Shown one piece after another: positions 7,894 to 16,963 of a stretch of 16,994 bases of DNA. The position numbers were made by a program, and so were the translations under genes. How positions within the stretch are numbered: position 1 is the first letter of the stretch; the number at the start of each line of letters is the position of its first letter. This DNA comes from Acanthaster planci (Eukaryota; Echinodermata; Asteroidea; Valvatida; Acanthasteridae): the NCBI RefSeq assembly GCF_001949145.1, contig NW_019091407.1, forward strand, positions 478,436-495,429, in the 5' to 3' direction. Below the pieces are notes generated by a model. It saw only the letters and a list, made by a program, of their open reading frames with translations, was not told the DNA's origin and ran no database searches.

Positions 7894-8460
7894 CTGAAAT
7901 ATTGTATAAAAATGTAAAATATTCCTATTATTATGATAACGCCTTCAGCAGAAGAACCCCCTCATTAGTTGAAAAGAGCCATGTTGGTCATGGGTGTCCA
8001 AATTGTCGACAGCGATGCACACGTAAGGCGTGCAATTCCCAGTCGTTGATGAACCGACAAAGTTCAGTTCCGACCACGGGCATCCGTTGCTAAGAAAATT
8101 GCGCCCTCTCTTGGTCAAGCTCAGCGATCATTCTGTGAATTCGTACTATTTCATTTACCACAAGGCGCACATTTATTTTCAAGTTAATGCCCCCTTAAAT
8201 CTGAGTACTAGATCTACAAAATGAGGGTTCATATTTGTTATTTCAGCAGTCTTTCAATAAATAGATTGATTCCAGTTCTTAATTTTTGACAGCTTCAGAA
8301 AGAGTATACGAAGTCGGAAATCCACATAAGACAAAATAACAAATAAAGAATGGGAAAGAAACACCGGAATGAGGATTGGAATCAAGGAATTTGCTCAAAA
8401 TAAAATTGGAAGTAATTTAATTATTCAGTATTCCCAATTAACAAATAAACGAAGTCATAT
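7894..8460. other. Unassigned non-coding stretch
   Basis: No recognisable gene. A CAATAAA occurs near 8254. CCAAGAGAGGGCGC on the minus strand near 8106 resembles a CTCF core. The open frame 7902-8093 has no family resemblance and overlaps the LINE end. Confidence 0.4.
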
Positions 8461-8541
8461 GGGTTTGCCATTGTGAGGGGAGGTACCTTCCTTGCTGGAA
8501 TCCTGAGCCGCCAACCTGCCGAGAACCAAACGAATCCGTAG

Positions 8542-8700
8542 AAGCGCGAGTTCGTATCTGTTATCGGTGACTTCCGACGGGAGTGGGAGCTGGACGATGA
8601 TGACCAGTGGGCGAAGTCTATAGCACTCGACAGACAACTTGAAACGGAAGGGCGTGGTACCGGCGAGAAGGACATGACAAAGACGGAAGACCACAGTTAG
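8542..8700 (+). CDS. Possible exon or gene fragment, unknown
   Basis: A GC-richer, CpG-rich patch opens near 8462. From just after a TAG (8539-8541) the plus strand is open for 52 codons to a TAG at 8698. It starts KREFVSVIGDFRREWELDDD, and the whole piece is highly charged. There is no upstream ATG in this frame, and the AG before it lacks a pyrimidine tract. The minus strand is open too (8421-8694), so the direction is not settled. I do not recognise a family. It could be the end of a host gene, a retroposed fragment or chance. Confidence 0.2.
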   Translation, partial: KREFVSVIGDFRREWELDDDDQWAKSIALDRQLETEGRGTGEKDMTKTEDHS

Positions 8701-8782
8701 CCGTGAAGGAACCTAGCTGGTCTTGCCCTGGCGACACTAAGTACTTACTTGTTACATCTACCTGAAACATCCTCTAGGGATC

Positions 8783-9088
8783 TTGACTAGGAGGTCAATG
8801 ACACGGCAACGAAAAGACGATCCCAATCACACGACAGGAAGGCATGATGATGTCGTTGCCCCATGCGAGGAGAAAATATACCTGCTTGTCCACCCCCAGC
8901 AAGATGAAAGCTCAGAATCCGCGAAGGGACGAAATTCTAATACTTTTGTCCGACAGGACAGACAAAATCATTCCTGCGCGAAAAAGCAACCGAACGCCAT
9001 AATTCGGAAGCAGAAACACCAGTATAAACAACTGAAAGTTTTCCATGACCTATCAATAGAACAAAATGAAGCTGACAGAGAGGCCTAA
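8783..9088 (+). CDS. Hypothetical 101-codon ORF, unknown
   Basis: ATG 8783 to TAA 9086-9088. The product is lysine/arginine/glutamine-rich, with no signal peptide, no membrane segment and two well-separated cysteines. The C-terminal half (KKQPNAIIRKQKHQYKQLKV) is strongly basic and then turns acidic. An AATAAA polyadenylation-type signal follows at 9257-9262 and a 9-bp hairpin at 9101-9123. With the open patch at 8542-8700 it might form the 3' end of a gene on the plus strand. No splice sites convincingly join them and I recognise no domain. Chance is a serious alternative. Confidence 0.25.
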   Translation: MTRRSMTRQRKDDPNHTTGRHDDVVAPCEEKIYLLVHPQQDESSESAKGRNSNTFVRQDRQNHSCAKKQPNAIIRKQKHQYKQLKVFHDLSIEQNEADREA

Positions 9089-9100
9089 GCTTTAATAGGT

Positions 9101-9123
9101 TTGATAGTAATAGATACTATCAA
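9101..9123. repeat. Perfect 9-bp hairpin after the 8783 ORF
   Basis: TTGATAGTA (9101-9109) and TACTATCAA (9115-9123) pair perfectly around ATAGA, starting 13 bp past the TAA. Confidence 0.6.
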
Positions 9124-9256
9124 CCTGATTTCCTCGTTTATGAGCTTGCAATACGCACTTTCAAAGTATACCAGAGCACCGTATCAGTCCGTTGTATGAA
9201 CATTTTCACGAAGCGAGCAAAGAAATGCGCACGTGCTTAACACTAATTTATAGTGA

Positions 9257-9262
9257 AATAAA
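9257..9262 (+). terminator. Polyadenylation signal candidate
   Basis: AATAAA followed within 15 bases by a T-run (9272-9279). It would suit a transcript ending after the 8783 ORF. Such hexamers are common by chance in A/T-rich DNA. Confidence 0.25.
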
Positions 9263-9750
9263 GGCAGCTATTTTTTTTATTGGATTCTGTTTAATGAAAG
9301 TTTTACTGCAGTATCTGCTTGCAAGGTGTTGCAAAACTTGGCCGGTTTTATTTGTTTCATAATGTAAAGCTTCGTATCTCTCCTGGTAAATAGCGTCGCG
9401 ATTTGCCCCAGCTCAACGTCACTTCAGCAAATAAAAATATGAATTGTGCGGCAGCTCACTTTATCGAGATTTGGTCTTTGAACCTGCTTGATATAGCCGT
9501 TTGCATGCCATATTTTAAAATAGTGCGACGAATGCTATTAATGGCGACACAATCTACATGCACCAACTGTAAAAGTGTTACAGAATTGAGCCTAATTTAA
9601 CCTCCACTGCTCCACTGCATGGCCTTCGTAATATGATATCCTGGGTGATATACCTTACTGTTTACTGGGGGTGGACCCCTTAGAACCGTCCCCATACCTT
9701 CAGACGTTTGCACCAATTATTACTTTTTGTGGTGCGTGCAAACTTGCAAA
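9263..9750. other. Unassigned non-coding stretch
   Basis: No supported feature. A short direct duplication CTCCACTGCTCCACTGC lies near 9602. The open frame at 9403-9600 has no resemblance to a known family. Confidence 0.4.
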
Positions 9751-9755
9751 GTGCA

Positions 9756-9874
9756 TGCAAAGTGTGAATATTACTTGACAGTAGTTTTTAATTACTTTGT
9801 TATTTTTAACTCCAACCCATACACAAAGTGCATTCAAGCGTTCGATACACATAGTCCTGGATGCACACTTTGCA
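9756..9874. repeat. 11-bp inverted repeat pair
   Basis: TGCAAAGTGTG (9756-9766) and CACACTTTGCA (9864-9874) are perfect complements 97 bp apart. TTGCAAAGTGC just to the left (about 9744) is a partial extra copy. This may be a very small element or chance. Confidence 0.45.
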
Positions 9875-9886
9875 GCACCCTCTCGG

Positions 9887-9894
9887 CTATAAAA
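9887..9894 (+). promoter_or_regulatory. TATA-box candidate
   Basis: CTATAAAA in a GC-flanked setting (CTCGGCTATAAAACGCG) is a good match to a core TATA element. No clear coding exon follows within several hundred bases, so no gene can be attached to it. Confidence 0.25.
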
Positions 9895-9984
9895 CGCGTT
9901 CCCCTCGCAATGATATTTTATCTTTTCAAACTTTCTTTTTGTCTCAGAGCAGGCACCGGGGGGGGACGTAAATGTTACCCGTAA

Positions 9985-11035
9985 CATTTCAAACATACCG
10001 AAACACCGGCACCCATCTTCATATCATTGTGTTATGAATTTCCTGTTCTCTTAACGCGTGTAAGTCGTGAAGTGGGACTCCCGGGTCACAATTGAGGGTA
10101 CGCTACCTCCCGTTATACATACCCAGCTCGTAGGGCCTGCCATGAGCAAACAGACGGCCCGCAGTCAGTTTATGGCTGACACTATAGGGGCATGAAAGCA
10201 CACAATCTTCCCCATATGTAAAAGGGCAAAAACTCTAAGATGTTTAACCATCAGATTCTGATATGCATAAATTCAAATTATGATCTGCATTTACATAATT
10301 ATTGTTGCTCGTTTCTTTCCTCTTGGTTTTTTTTTTTGGGGGGGGGTGGCAGGAGTAAAGGAGAACTCTGCACAAAATACAGATTTGGAAACTTCAGTTT
10401 CTGCGACGTTGTTGTTTAATGTCGCCTTTCATGATTAATCTGTTTACATATAGGGATATGTTTGATACTTTGAAGATTGACAGAAATTTATGAAACGGAC
10501 ACGATGAGCTCCTGAAAAGAAATCGAAATTTCATTGTCCTTGGTTTTGAATGCCAAAAGTACGAAATAAAATGCACGGAAATGAGAAGGAATGTAAGAAT
10601 CTCATGTAACTAACCCTTGACCCAAACCGCCTGCTAAATTGAATGATCAATCAAATTGAATAACATAACTTCAACTTGGAATGTATCAAACATAAAAATG
10701 CCTTTTTCTGAAAATGACATTGAATGCCTAAAATCTAATTTGAACCACTGGAATGACAGCAGTGAGTAAATCCGCTTTAAATTGGCCAGTATCAGCATGA
10801 ATTTGGATGCTGTTTGCGCGAATTTGGCCGGGAAAACCTATATTAGTTCACAGAAATGAGCTGCACAAGCAAAACCTTGGGGTCAACGTGCAAAGGTATA
10901 TGTCTAACTGTCAACAAAAGGGCCTACAGCGTCCCACCATCAGCTGTCAATGCCACCTTTGCCGTCGCTGGACTTTGTTTTACTGTGGACTAACGATGTG
11001 TATCGGATTGGGTTGACTGGGCCAGATCGACTGGA
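9985..11035. other. Unassigned non-coding stretch with homopolymer runs
   Basis: G-run near 9958, a T-run followed by a G-run near 10326-10347, and a C/T-poor, A-rich stretch around 10620-10760. The small open frames (10394-10576 minus, 10807-11016 plus) show no domain. Confidence 0.4.
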
Positions 11036-11044
11036 AACGCTACA

Positions 11045-11165
11045 GAAATAATCCGAATCCGAACCGACACCTATCTGAACTCTTCAAACCGACCCCATCC
11101 GCCCTGACCAGAAATCAGGGACAAACCGACCCGAACCGACAAAAACGTAACCGAACCCGAAACAA
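11045..11165. repeat. Degenerate CCGAAC/CCGACC low-complexity stretch
   Basis: Recurrent words CCGAATCC, CCGAACCGAC, AACCGACCC, CCGAACCGACA, AACCGAACCCGA spaced irregularly over about 120 bp. This looks like a decayed microsatellite. It is not a telomere repeat. Confidence 0.6.
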
Positions 11166-11687
11166 TTCGAATGTCTGGTTTGGGCTAATAGCATCCTTTA
11201 TTTTATACAAATTGTATCTGTTTTGTGCCTGAACTTATGCCAGTATTGTATGAATATATGTATGAATATACTTGTCAGACGTAGTCGTACTGTCCAATGT
11301 CCTAACGAGGTGACCTGCGCTATAAAGTTCCTGCATGTCTGCAAACCATGCACATTGGTCGGTATTCCAATTGCGCTATTGCGCATTTTAGGAGATTTCA
11401 TCGTATGCGTGTTTGAGAATCGCGGGTACCATGAAAGAGATAACTGTGTTCTGTAATGACCGTTTCAAAAAGTATTTTCAGATGTTTTGTTCATTTAAAC
11501 TTGTGTTTGAACAAGATTTGTAATCGTCTTTTCGATTGTACAAAACAAGATATATACCGGTACACAGTATGCCGCATCGGTTACTACAGTCCCGTACATC
11601 ACTTTATCAATATTTCCCGAAAGAAAAATCGTCCAATCTTGTGGAAAAAGCGTAGTTGCGCGTTAACTTCCTTTTCTTGGTCAATTG

Positions 11688-11825
11688 TGACCCAGAAAGG
11701 GTCACATATGACCCAGAAAGGGTCAAATGTGACCCAGAAAGGGTCAAATATGATCCGAAAGGGGGTCATATTTTGACCGAGGAAAAGGTCACGCCGAATG
11801 GGACCCCATTCTGGGTCAACCTGAC
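11688..11825. repeat. 21-bp minisatellite of TGACCC-AGAAA-GGGTCA units
   Basis: Exact 21-bp units at 11688, 11709 and 11730 (TGACCCAGAAAGGGTCA plus four variable bases), a mutated one at 11751 (TGATCCGAAAGGGGGTCA), then two looser copies (TTGACCGAGGAAAAGGTCA; GGGACCCCATTCTGGGTCA) and a final TGACCC. Each unit is an inverted pair. The half GGGTCA matches the nuclear-receptor half-site RGGTCA. The two overlapping ORFs here are products of the repeat (7-residue periodicity), not genes. Confidence 0.9.
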
Positions 11826-11829
11826 CCGG

Positions 11830-12655
11830 CAGTTTTTAGAGTGTATAGGTTCTAAGCGCAGAAACACGGCCAAATCTTGTGGTGGCCATTTTAAACTTGG
11901 CCTAAAACATTTATATATAATTTATCACAAATCTCAGATGATTCCAAACGCAGAACTGGCATTAATTTATTGCACTCTTATTTCGTTGCTGTTAACCTCA
12001 CTTTCAATTCAAGTTGGCCGGCACATGCATACAGTCTATTAGCATTAATAAGGTTGTACAGGCCAGTAAATAGGTCTAAAATTGCCTGTGCAGACCGAAT
12101 CACGACTTGTAGCTGTCAAATTCTCTGCTATTAGTGCATTTCATGGCACGTGAACTAGGTGATTTGTTCAGAAGGAAAAAAATGGAAATTAGGAGCATGA
12201 AAATAATCTGACAGAGGGGCTTTAATGGTAACAAAGTTATGCAGGATTTGCGTATACAACGTTTGTGAATTTTAACGAAAAAATTACTACAGAAATTATT
12301 CTACAACTGTGAGCGGAGGTTGTGCATAAAATTTGTTTTGATGTCGATGGAAAGATGCACTGACTAGGCACGTCCGAGTATCCAACTTTACCGGTGTCCT
12401 CTTCACATCTCGCAACTGTGCTTTTATAGAACGCCAAATGTACCAAAATATGATGTTAATTTGTGAAAGTAGTTTGATCTAGGAAAATGTTGCTGAATAT
12501 GACCTATTCAAATCAAGTGTTTGAAGCTTAGGCAATCGACGATACTGGTCAGTCAATCTGAAATGAAGGCTGCTGTCTGCTAGACAGTTGATAACCCGTA
12601 CTGGGGGAGACGTCAATTTTCTGTTGTATCTTTAGGCGACAAAGCAGCTTCGCCA
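11830..12655. other. Unassigned non-coding stretch
   Basis: No gene, RNA or repeat that I can support. The open frame 12237-12446 on the minus strand has no recognisable content. Confidence 0.4.
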
Positions 12656-12660
12656 TAGAC

Positions 12661-13140
12661 GACAAGATCAGTACGGATAATGTTCGTCACTATATTGCAC
12701 CCGCAGGAAATCCCCCCCCCAACTTAAGTATGAGGTTACCAAGTGTCTTCAATGGTAGACTGCTAGGGCTTTGTAGCAGGGGCTCAGGTCATTAGTTCAT
12801 TTTTCTTTTAAATGAATGTCAACGGTAACTTGTATCTGCAAATCATCAATGATGAGGTTGTCTCGCTCCTAGAGGAGCACTTTGAGCGACAGGTTCATGG
12901 CGGCTGCAGACAGATCTAGTGGGTACAACACGATGACCCAGCACACCACCTTACCGCTGTGCGATATCTCTGATGGAACTGCTTGGGGTTTATCGCCTTC
13001 AACCTTTGAATGAGCGCTACGATCATCTGACCTTTTCCGTCATTAACAACTTCCTTACCTGCAGCATTTCAACATTTATGTTTGGGCGTCGAAAGTCCAT
13101 CATGACTTTCAGAGCCTTTCAAAGGTTTTCACAAGGTGAA
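12661..13140 (+). pseudogene. mariner/Tc1-like transposase relic
   Basis: A DDE transposase fragment spread over all three frames. The frame of 12661 reads DKISTDNVRHYIAPAGNPPP. At the nine-C run (12712-12720) it slips to the frame reading QLKYEVTKCLQW. From 12752 the third frame gives GFVAGAQVISSFFF, stop, MNVNGNLYLQIINDEVVSLL, EEHFERQ, stop (12917), then WVQHDDPAHHLTAVRYL. The QHDDPAHH block is the place of the second catalytic aspartate in IS630/mariner/Tc1 enzymes. After TGA 12971 similarity is weaker; NFLTCSISTFMF near 13050 may correspond to the DFFLWG region. The N-terminal DNA-binding part is absent and terminal inverted repeats were not found. It ends about 260 bp before the P450 start codon. 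Confidence 0.7.
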
Positions 13141-13174
13141 AATGTGACTTTGGCTGGTGTGTTCCTTAGACCAT

Positions 13175-13204
13175 GGAGCTATTAATTAAACACATTATAG
13201 CTCC
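13175..13204. repeat. 8-bp inverted repeat upstream of the P450 exon
   Basis: GGAGCTAT (13175-13182) and ATAGCTCC (13197-13204) around a TAATTAAACACATT spacer, about 200 bp before the P450 ATG. No role can be assigned. Confidence 0.4.
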
Positions 13205-13401
13205 GTCCTAAGATCCAACCCGTTGTTTAGCATCAATCTGTCGAGAATGACAATGGAAGGTCAAAGTTCCGCCACTTCAGTAGTCATACTGCAGGCAGGG
13301 AAATACTTCTGGCAACCTGGGACAGTTGTCGGAATAGTCAGTTCGTATCGACGCGCGAAGCACGGTGGAATCGTTACCTCAGAGGTAGACTGAACATAAG
13401 G

Positions 13402-13535
13402 ATGGCGGAATCCATCGTAGTAGAGGTAGTTAGCCTCTTCGCGGCCGCCCTTGTGGTCGGGTTCCTAGCGTTTGTAGCTTACGTTGCCTTCATACATCAC
13501 AAATACTCCCATATTCCGGGTCCACCGCTGAGCAA
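13402..13535 (+). CDS. Cytochrome P450, first coding exon (CYP46-like N-terminus), partial
   Basis: ATG at 13402 in a good initiation context (A at -3, G at +4); no other in-frame ATG lies between it and the upstream TAG at 13228. It encodes 44 full codons plus two bases. After MAESIVVEV comes one hydrophobic segment of about 23 residues (roughly 10-33: SLFAAALVVGFLAFVAYVAF) that would anchor the protein in the ER membrane. Then come a basic IHHKYS and the proline-rich hinge HIPGPP (residues 37-42), the hallmark preceding the catalytic domain of microsomal P450s. The exon stops at AGCAA|GTAAGT, a consensus donor, giving a phase-2 intron. Y-x-HIPGPP resembles cholesterol 24-hydroxylase (CYP46A1), but 45 residues cannot fix the family. 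No second exon is seen in the remaining 3.4 kb. Confidence 0.75.
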
Positions 13536-15039
13536 GTAAGTATATCATATATTATTTGCTCTCTGAAAAAGAGAATTTCCGAATTTTATCCTGTTGCATG
13601 AATTCAGTGCGGAAACAGTACATAGATGCGGCATGTTATACCCAAAAGACCCAAAGGGGCACGATTGATTCATTTATAACTGGACTGTGTACAAATCTGA
13701 GTACGTCTGCGCGTGAAAGGGGCGCATATGGGCAGATTGTAGGCTGTTTGAGAAGTGCAAGCGTATATGCTTTATCACTCGATTTTCACCGAGCACTTGA
13801 TACACACTGCTTACAGCCAGGACTTTGGATTAAGTCGACGAATTCTGGATGTGTTCAGACAATTTGAGAAATTGAGGTGTTCAGGTCAGATTCATCAACT
13901 GTGAATGACGTCAGTAGTGATGAGAGCTACCGCATTTCTGAGTGTTTCTTCATGATTTTTAAACAAATCTGTTTATTGTACTTCTAAGAAATAGCAAGCC
14001 ACGGTATCTCGGAATTAGGGGTCTAATTTTCACACTGGAAGACTACAGTCTTTCTACAGATACTGATGCGTAATTTTGGAAAAAGAACCACAATACAAAC
14101 GCAATAATCAGTTTCCATTGGTCTTAAAGACAAGTGGCATCTCGCCATGTTAAAGTAAAACCCAGGATATTCTAGATCCGGAAACCTTAACATGAACGTG
14201 TCTCCAAGCATTGTTACCTCCTATACCGAAGCTTTAAAATAATGGACAGAAAAAAGCTGGATTATCGGCTCTTCGTCAGGTCAACAATAAGGCCATCTTT
14301 TTGTCATTTATTGGTTTACAAACAAAGCATGAAATTCGGAAATTATCTAGGATCAAAGGGAAAATTACATGACTTATTTTTAACCCGAGACAAGTATAGT
14401 AAGCTAAAATTGACGGAGTTCTCGGCCTGCTGATTTTATCATTTTTTTTTGTTCTCCTCTTTTATTTTCGGTCAACTTAACATACCACGTCAGGGGAAAT
14501 TGAATATTCCCCCCTCGATATAAACAATCCTGCGTTAGAAAAAACCGTAATGAGTGAAACTCAACAAATCGGAAGTTATAGACATTTTTGTGCTATTGCT
14601 GGTTCCATGTAGAATGTAGGAAAACAGTTGAGGGTACAGAGTCCAGCACAAATTTAGCTGTTCAAAGCCACTGTAATTCTTATCCCACCTGATTCAAAGA
14701 CCGTTATGACCTACTTTAAGTGATATTTATCTAATCAAGCCCCCGTTTTCTTTATTTAAGTTCCCTCCAAACCTGCTCCATAAAATGTCAGGACAAAGTA
14801 AGCATTTATTTCCAGTTATCAACACTGACCCACTGCGTGGCTAATCTTTGAAATAGCAGTATGTTGGTGACTCTCTTACCGGATTCGGATATTGAAATTG
14901 AAATGCGGCTGCAAACAAAAATATATTCATTTAAAAGCCAAAACTACGAAGCTGTAGGGACATGCTTAACAACCGCAACAAACACTGACTGTTTCGGAGT
15001 TTGCTGTTTTAATCAAATCGTATTTTAAAAGCAGAATTT

Positions 15040-15955
15040 AAATATCTAAAAAATGAAAAAAATTAAATATTAAAAAATCAATATTAAAAAAGCTGATGAC
15101 GTCATCATGACGTCATCGTTTGGCAATAAATCTTGCATCAGGGTCTTTGTTGGCTATCACTTTGGCAACGATCAAACATCTTGAAGTTACCAAAATTGTC
15201 GCCCGAACACGTGTACAAAGTCAATGGGCTATGAACTCGTGTGCAGAAACACTGTCATGTCAAGTGATCTGCACTTAAACTGAAATATTTTATGAAACAT
15301 TACTTCATATTCGGACTTTTTGGCATATTTCAAATCAAATAACAGGCTAGAAAATACCCGATTTCTCTTTCGTTCTAAAAGTAATTTTGAGGACTACTCG
15401 TTCACTAGTATTTAGTAGAAAAACGTGTTTAAAACTTATGGGGCAAAATTAAATATTAAAAAATCAACATAAAATAAGGTGATGATGTCATCATGACGTC
15501 ATAAATTAGGCTTTTATTTTGCATCATGGTCTTTGTCGGTTGTAACTATGAAGATCGCCAAGTAACCAAAATTGTGATTTGAAAACGTGTACAAAGTCAA
15601 TAGGCTAAACTAAATATATAAAAATCAATAGCAAATAACTTGGTGACGTCATCACGACGTTATTATTTCAGTATCATTTTTGCCTTAAGGTCTGTGTTTG
15701 GCGTAACTTTGATTAGGATCAAAGATAGTCAAGTTACCAAAACGAAGCCTTGGAAACGTGTACAAAGTCGATTGGCTGAAATAAACATTAAAAAATTCAA
15801 TGAGAATCACTTGTTGACGTCATCATGACGTCATTGTTCTTTGCACATTTTTGAACTAAGGTCCTTCAGTGATGTAAGTTTGATGACGATCCAAAGTTGC
15901 AAAAGGACCAAAGTCGATGGTAGAAGAAACGTGCACAAAACACATGGGCTTTTGG
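15040..15955. repeat. Family A CRE-bearing tandem repeat, intronic array
   Basis: Four units in the same orientation as the copies at 364-600 and 2375-2700. Palindrome sites are at 15097 and 15108, 15494 (with a mutated TGATGTCA at 15483), 15644, and 15815 and 15826. GTGTACAAAGTC follows near 15211, 15585 and 15761, and GTGCACAAAAC near 15932. The last three units are spaced 161-171 bp. The first is separated from the second by about 190 bp (15230-15420) of unrelated sequence, probably an insertion or a badly decayed unit. The best units contain two ATGACGTCAT palindromes separated by a single C. Confidence 0.9.
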
Positions 15956-16025
15956 TCAGAAGAGGAAGAAGACGAGAGCGTATCTGTCTTTTTGCCAACA
16001 GAACAGAGGGCGTTTCGCATTCTTT
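15955..16025. repeat. Family A terminal cap
   Basis: GAAGAGGAAGAAGACGAGAG, then TATCTGT and CCAACAGAACAGAGGGCGTTT, matches the cap at 660-745 that closes the left array. Its recurrence after the last tandem unit at both sites marks it as an end of the same element. Confidence 0.65.
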
Positions 16026-16231
16026 TGTACATTTGAACAACTACGACATCATGACATCAAGTCATTTTTTTTACACTGGCTGCCTTTACAGGCAATACTC
16101 GGTCTACATGTATCGGAATTTTTTAATTTTTTACCAGAGACATCTTTTTTATTTCTCTCTTGTCGACACAAACTTAACAGCAATTAATACAGTAATAGAA
16201 GATTATAATACATGCACTTCAACTATTCGGA

Positions 16232-16835
16232 TTAAACTGGACAAAGTGTAGAGTAATTTTGCCATTTCAACCAAAACTTTTGGCAGGCACCATTAACAGA
16301 AGCCAAATATTTTTCACAATGATAATATTTCTGGTTATCCTTTTCCAAAGCTTCTAATGAGGGGCGTTTGCTGTTCATTTTCATTTTATAAATGTGAAAT
16401 CTGGCAACCAAAAGATAAGATTAAGGCATTTAAGTCTACTGTCAACAAATCCGAACAATGAAAATTGATTGTCTATTACAAGGTGTATCTTTATGTTGTC
16501 CTTAATCCAATGTACTATTGAGCTCCAGAAAGAATTGGCATATTTACGGTTGCAAAAAAGGTAAATAAGGGTTTCCCCCTCTTTTTTACAAAAGGTGCAA
16601 ACATTGGAATCCAACGTATAAATTTTACATAAATACGAATCAGTACCAAGAACTCTGTGGTTTAATCTAAACTGATACCATCTAAGCTTAGAGTCCACCG
16701 TACATGTAAATGGAACACTAAAGACCTGAAACCAAACACCCAAGTCATAGTGGAATTCAGGTTGCCTTTCCCATTTGTCCACAAACTTTCTAGCTACAGT
16801 TTTTACAGAGAGGTCCTTTTCTTGCCAAATTGCGA
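16232..16835 (-). pseudogene. L1/Tx1-type LINE ORF2 C-terminus, relic
   Basis: Read from the right, the minus strand gives DLSVKTVARKFVDKW, then SKLRWYQFRLNHRVLG and a cysteine-rich DSNVCTFCKKEGETLIYLFC ending FW. This is the zf-RVT-like zinc-binding region found after the RT domain in L1-related elements. The first frame stops at 16384. Reading continues after a shift, in the frame of 16396, as HIYKMKMNSKRPSLEAL through CEKYLAS and FWLKWQNY to a TAA at 16232-16234, a typical LINE tail. A T-run near 16064-16072 on the plus strand may mark its poly-A end. RT and endonuclease are missing. It lies antisense to the P450 gene and belongs to a different LINE family from the relic at 3160-7893. Confidence 0.8.
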
Positions 16836-16963
16836 AAAAGCCAAAAAGAATGCCTTTTTCGCAAAAACGCGAAAAAGCCAAAAAACAGAACAAAAAGAAT
16901 GCCTTTTTCGAAATTGCGAAAAAGCAAAAAAAAAAAAAAAAAAAAAAACCAAACCAAACAAAA

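Noticed and set aside
7902-8224. Small plus-strand ORFs with scattered cysteines
   Set aside because: They overlap each other in different frames after the LINE end and show no recognised zinc-finger spacing.
11045-11165. Telomere-like or coding repeat
   Set aside because: The words CCGAAC/CCGACC are irregular and do not match TTAGGG or any regular coding period.
11456-12042. Two overlapping ORFs of 106 and 128 codons
   Set aside because: Their repeated 7-residue pattern is the 21-bp minisatellite read in two frames; the rest shows no family.
13556-13867. 103-codon ORF right after the P450 exon
   Set aside because: It begins 20 bp inside the intron, is out of context with the P450 and shows no motif; a chance ORF is likeliest.
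15040-15955. CRISPR-like spaced palindromes
   Set aside because: The unit is about 170 bp and similarity covers the whole unit rather than short repeats with unique spacers; the setting is eukaryotic.
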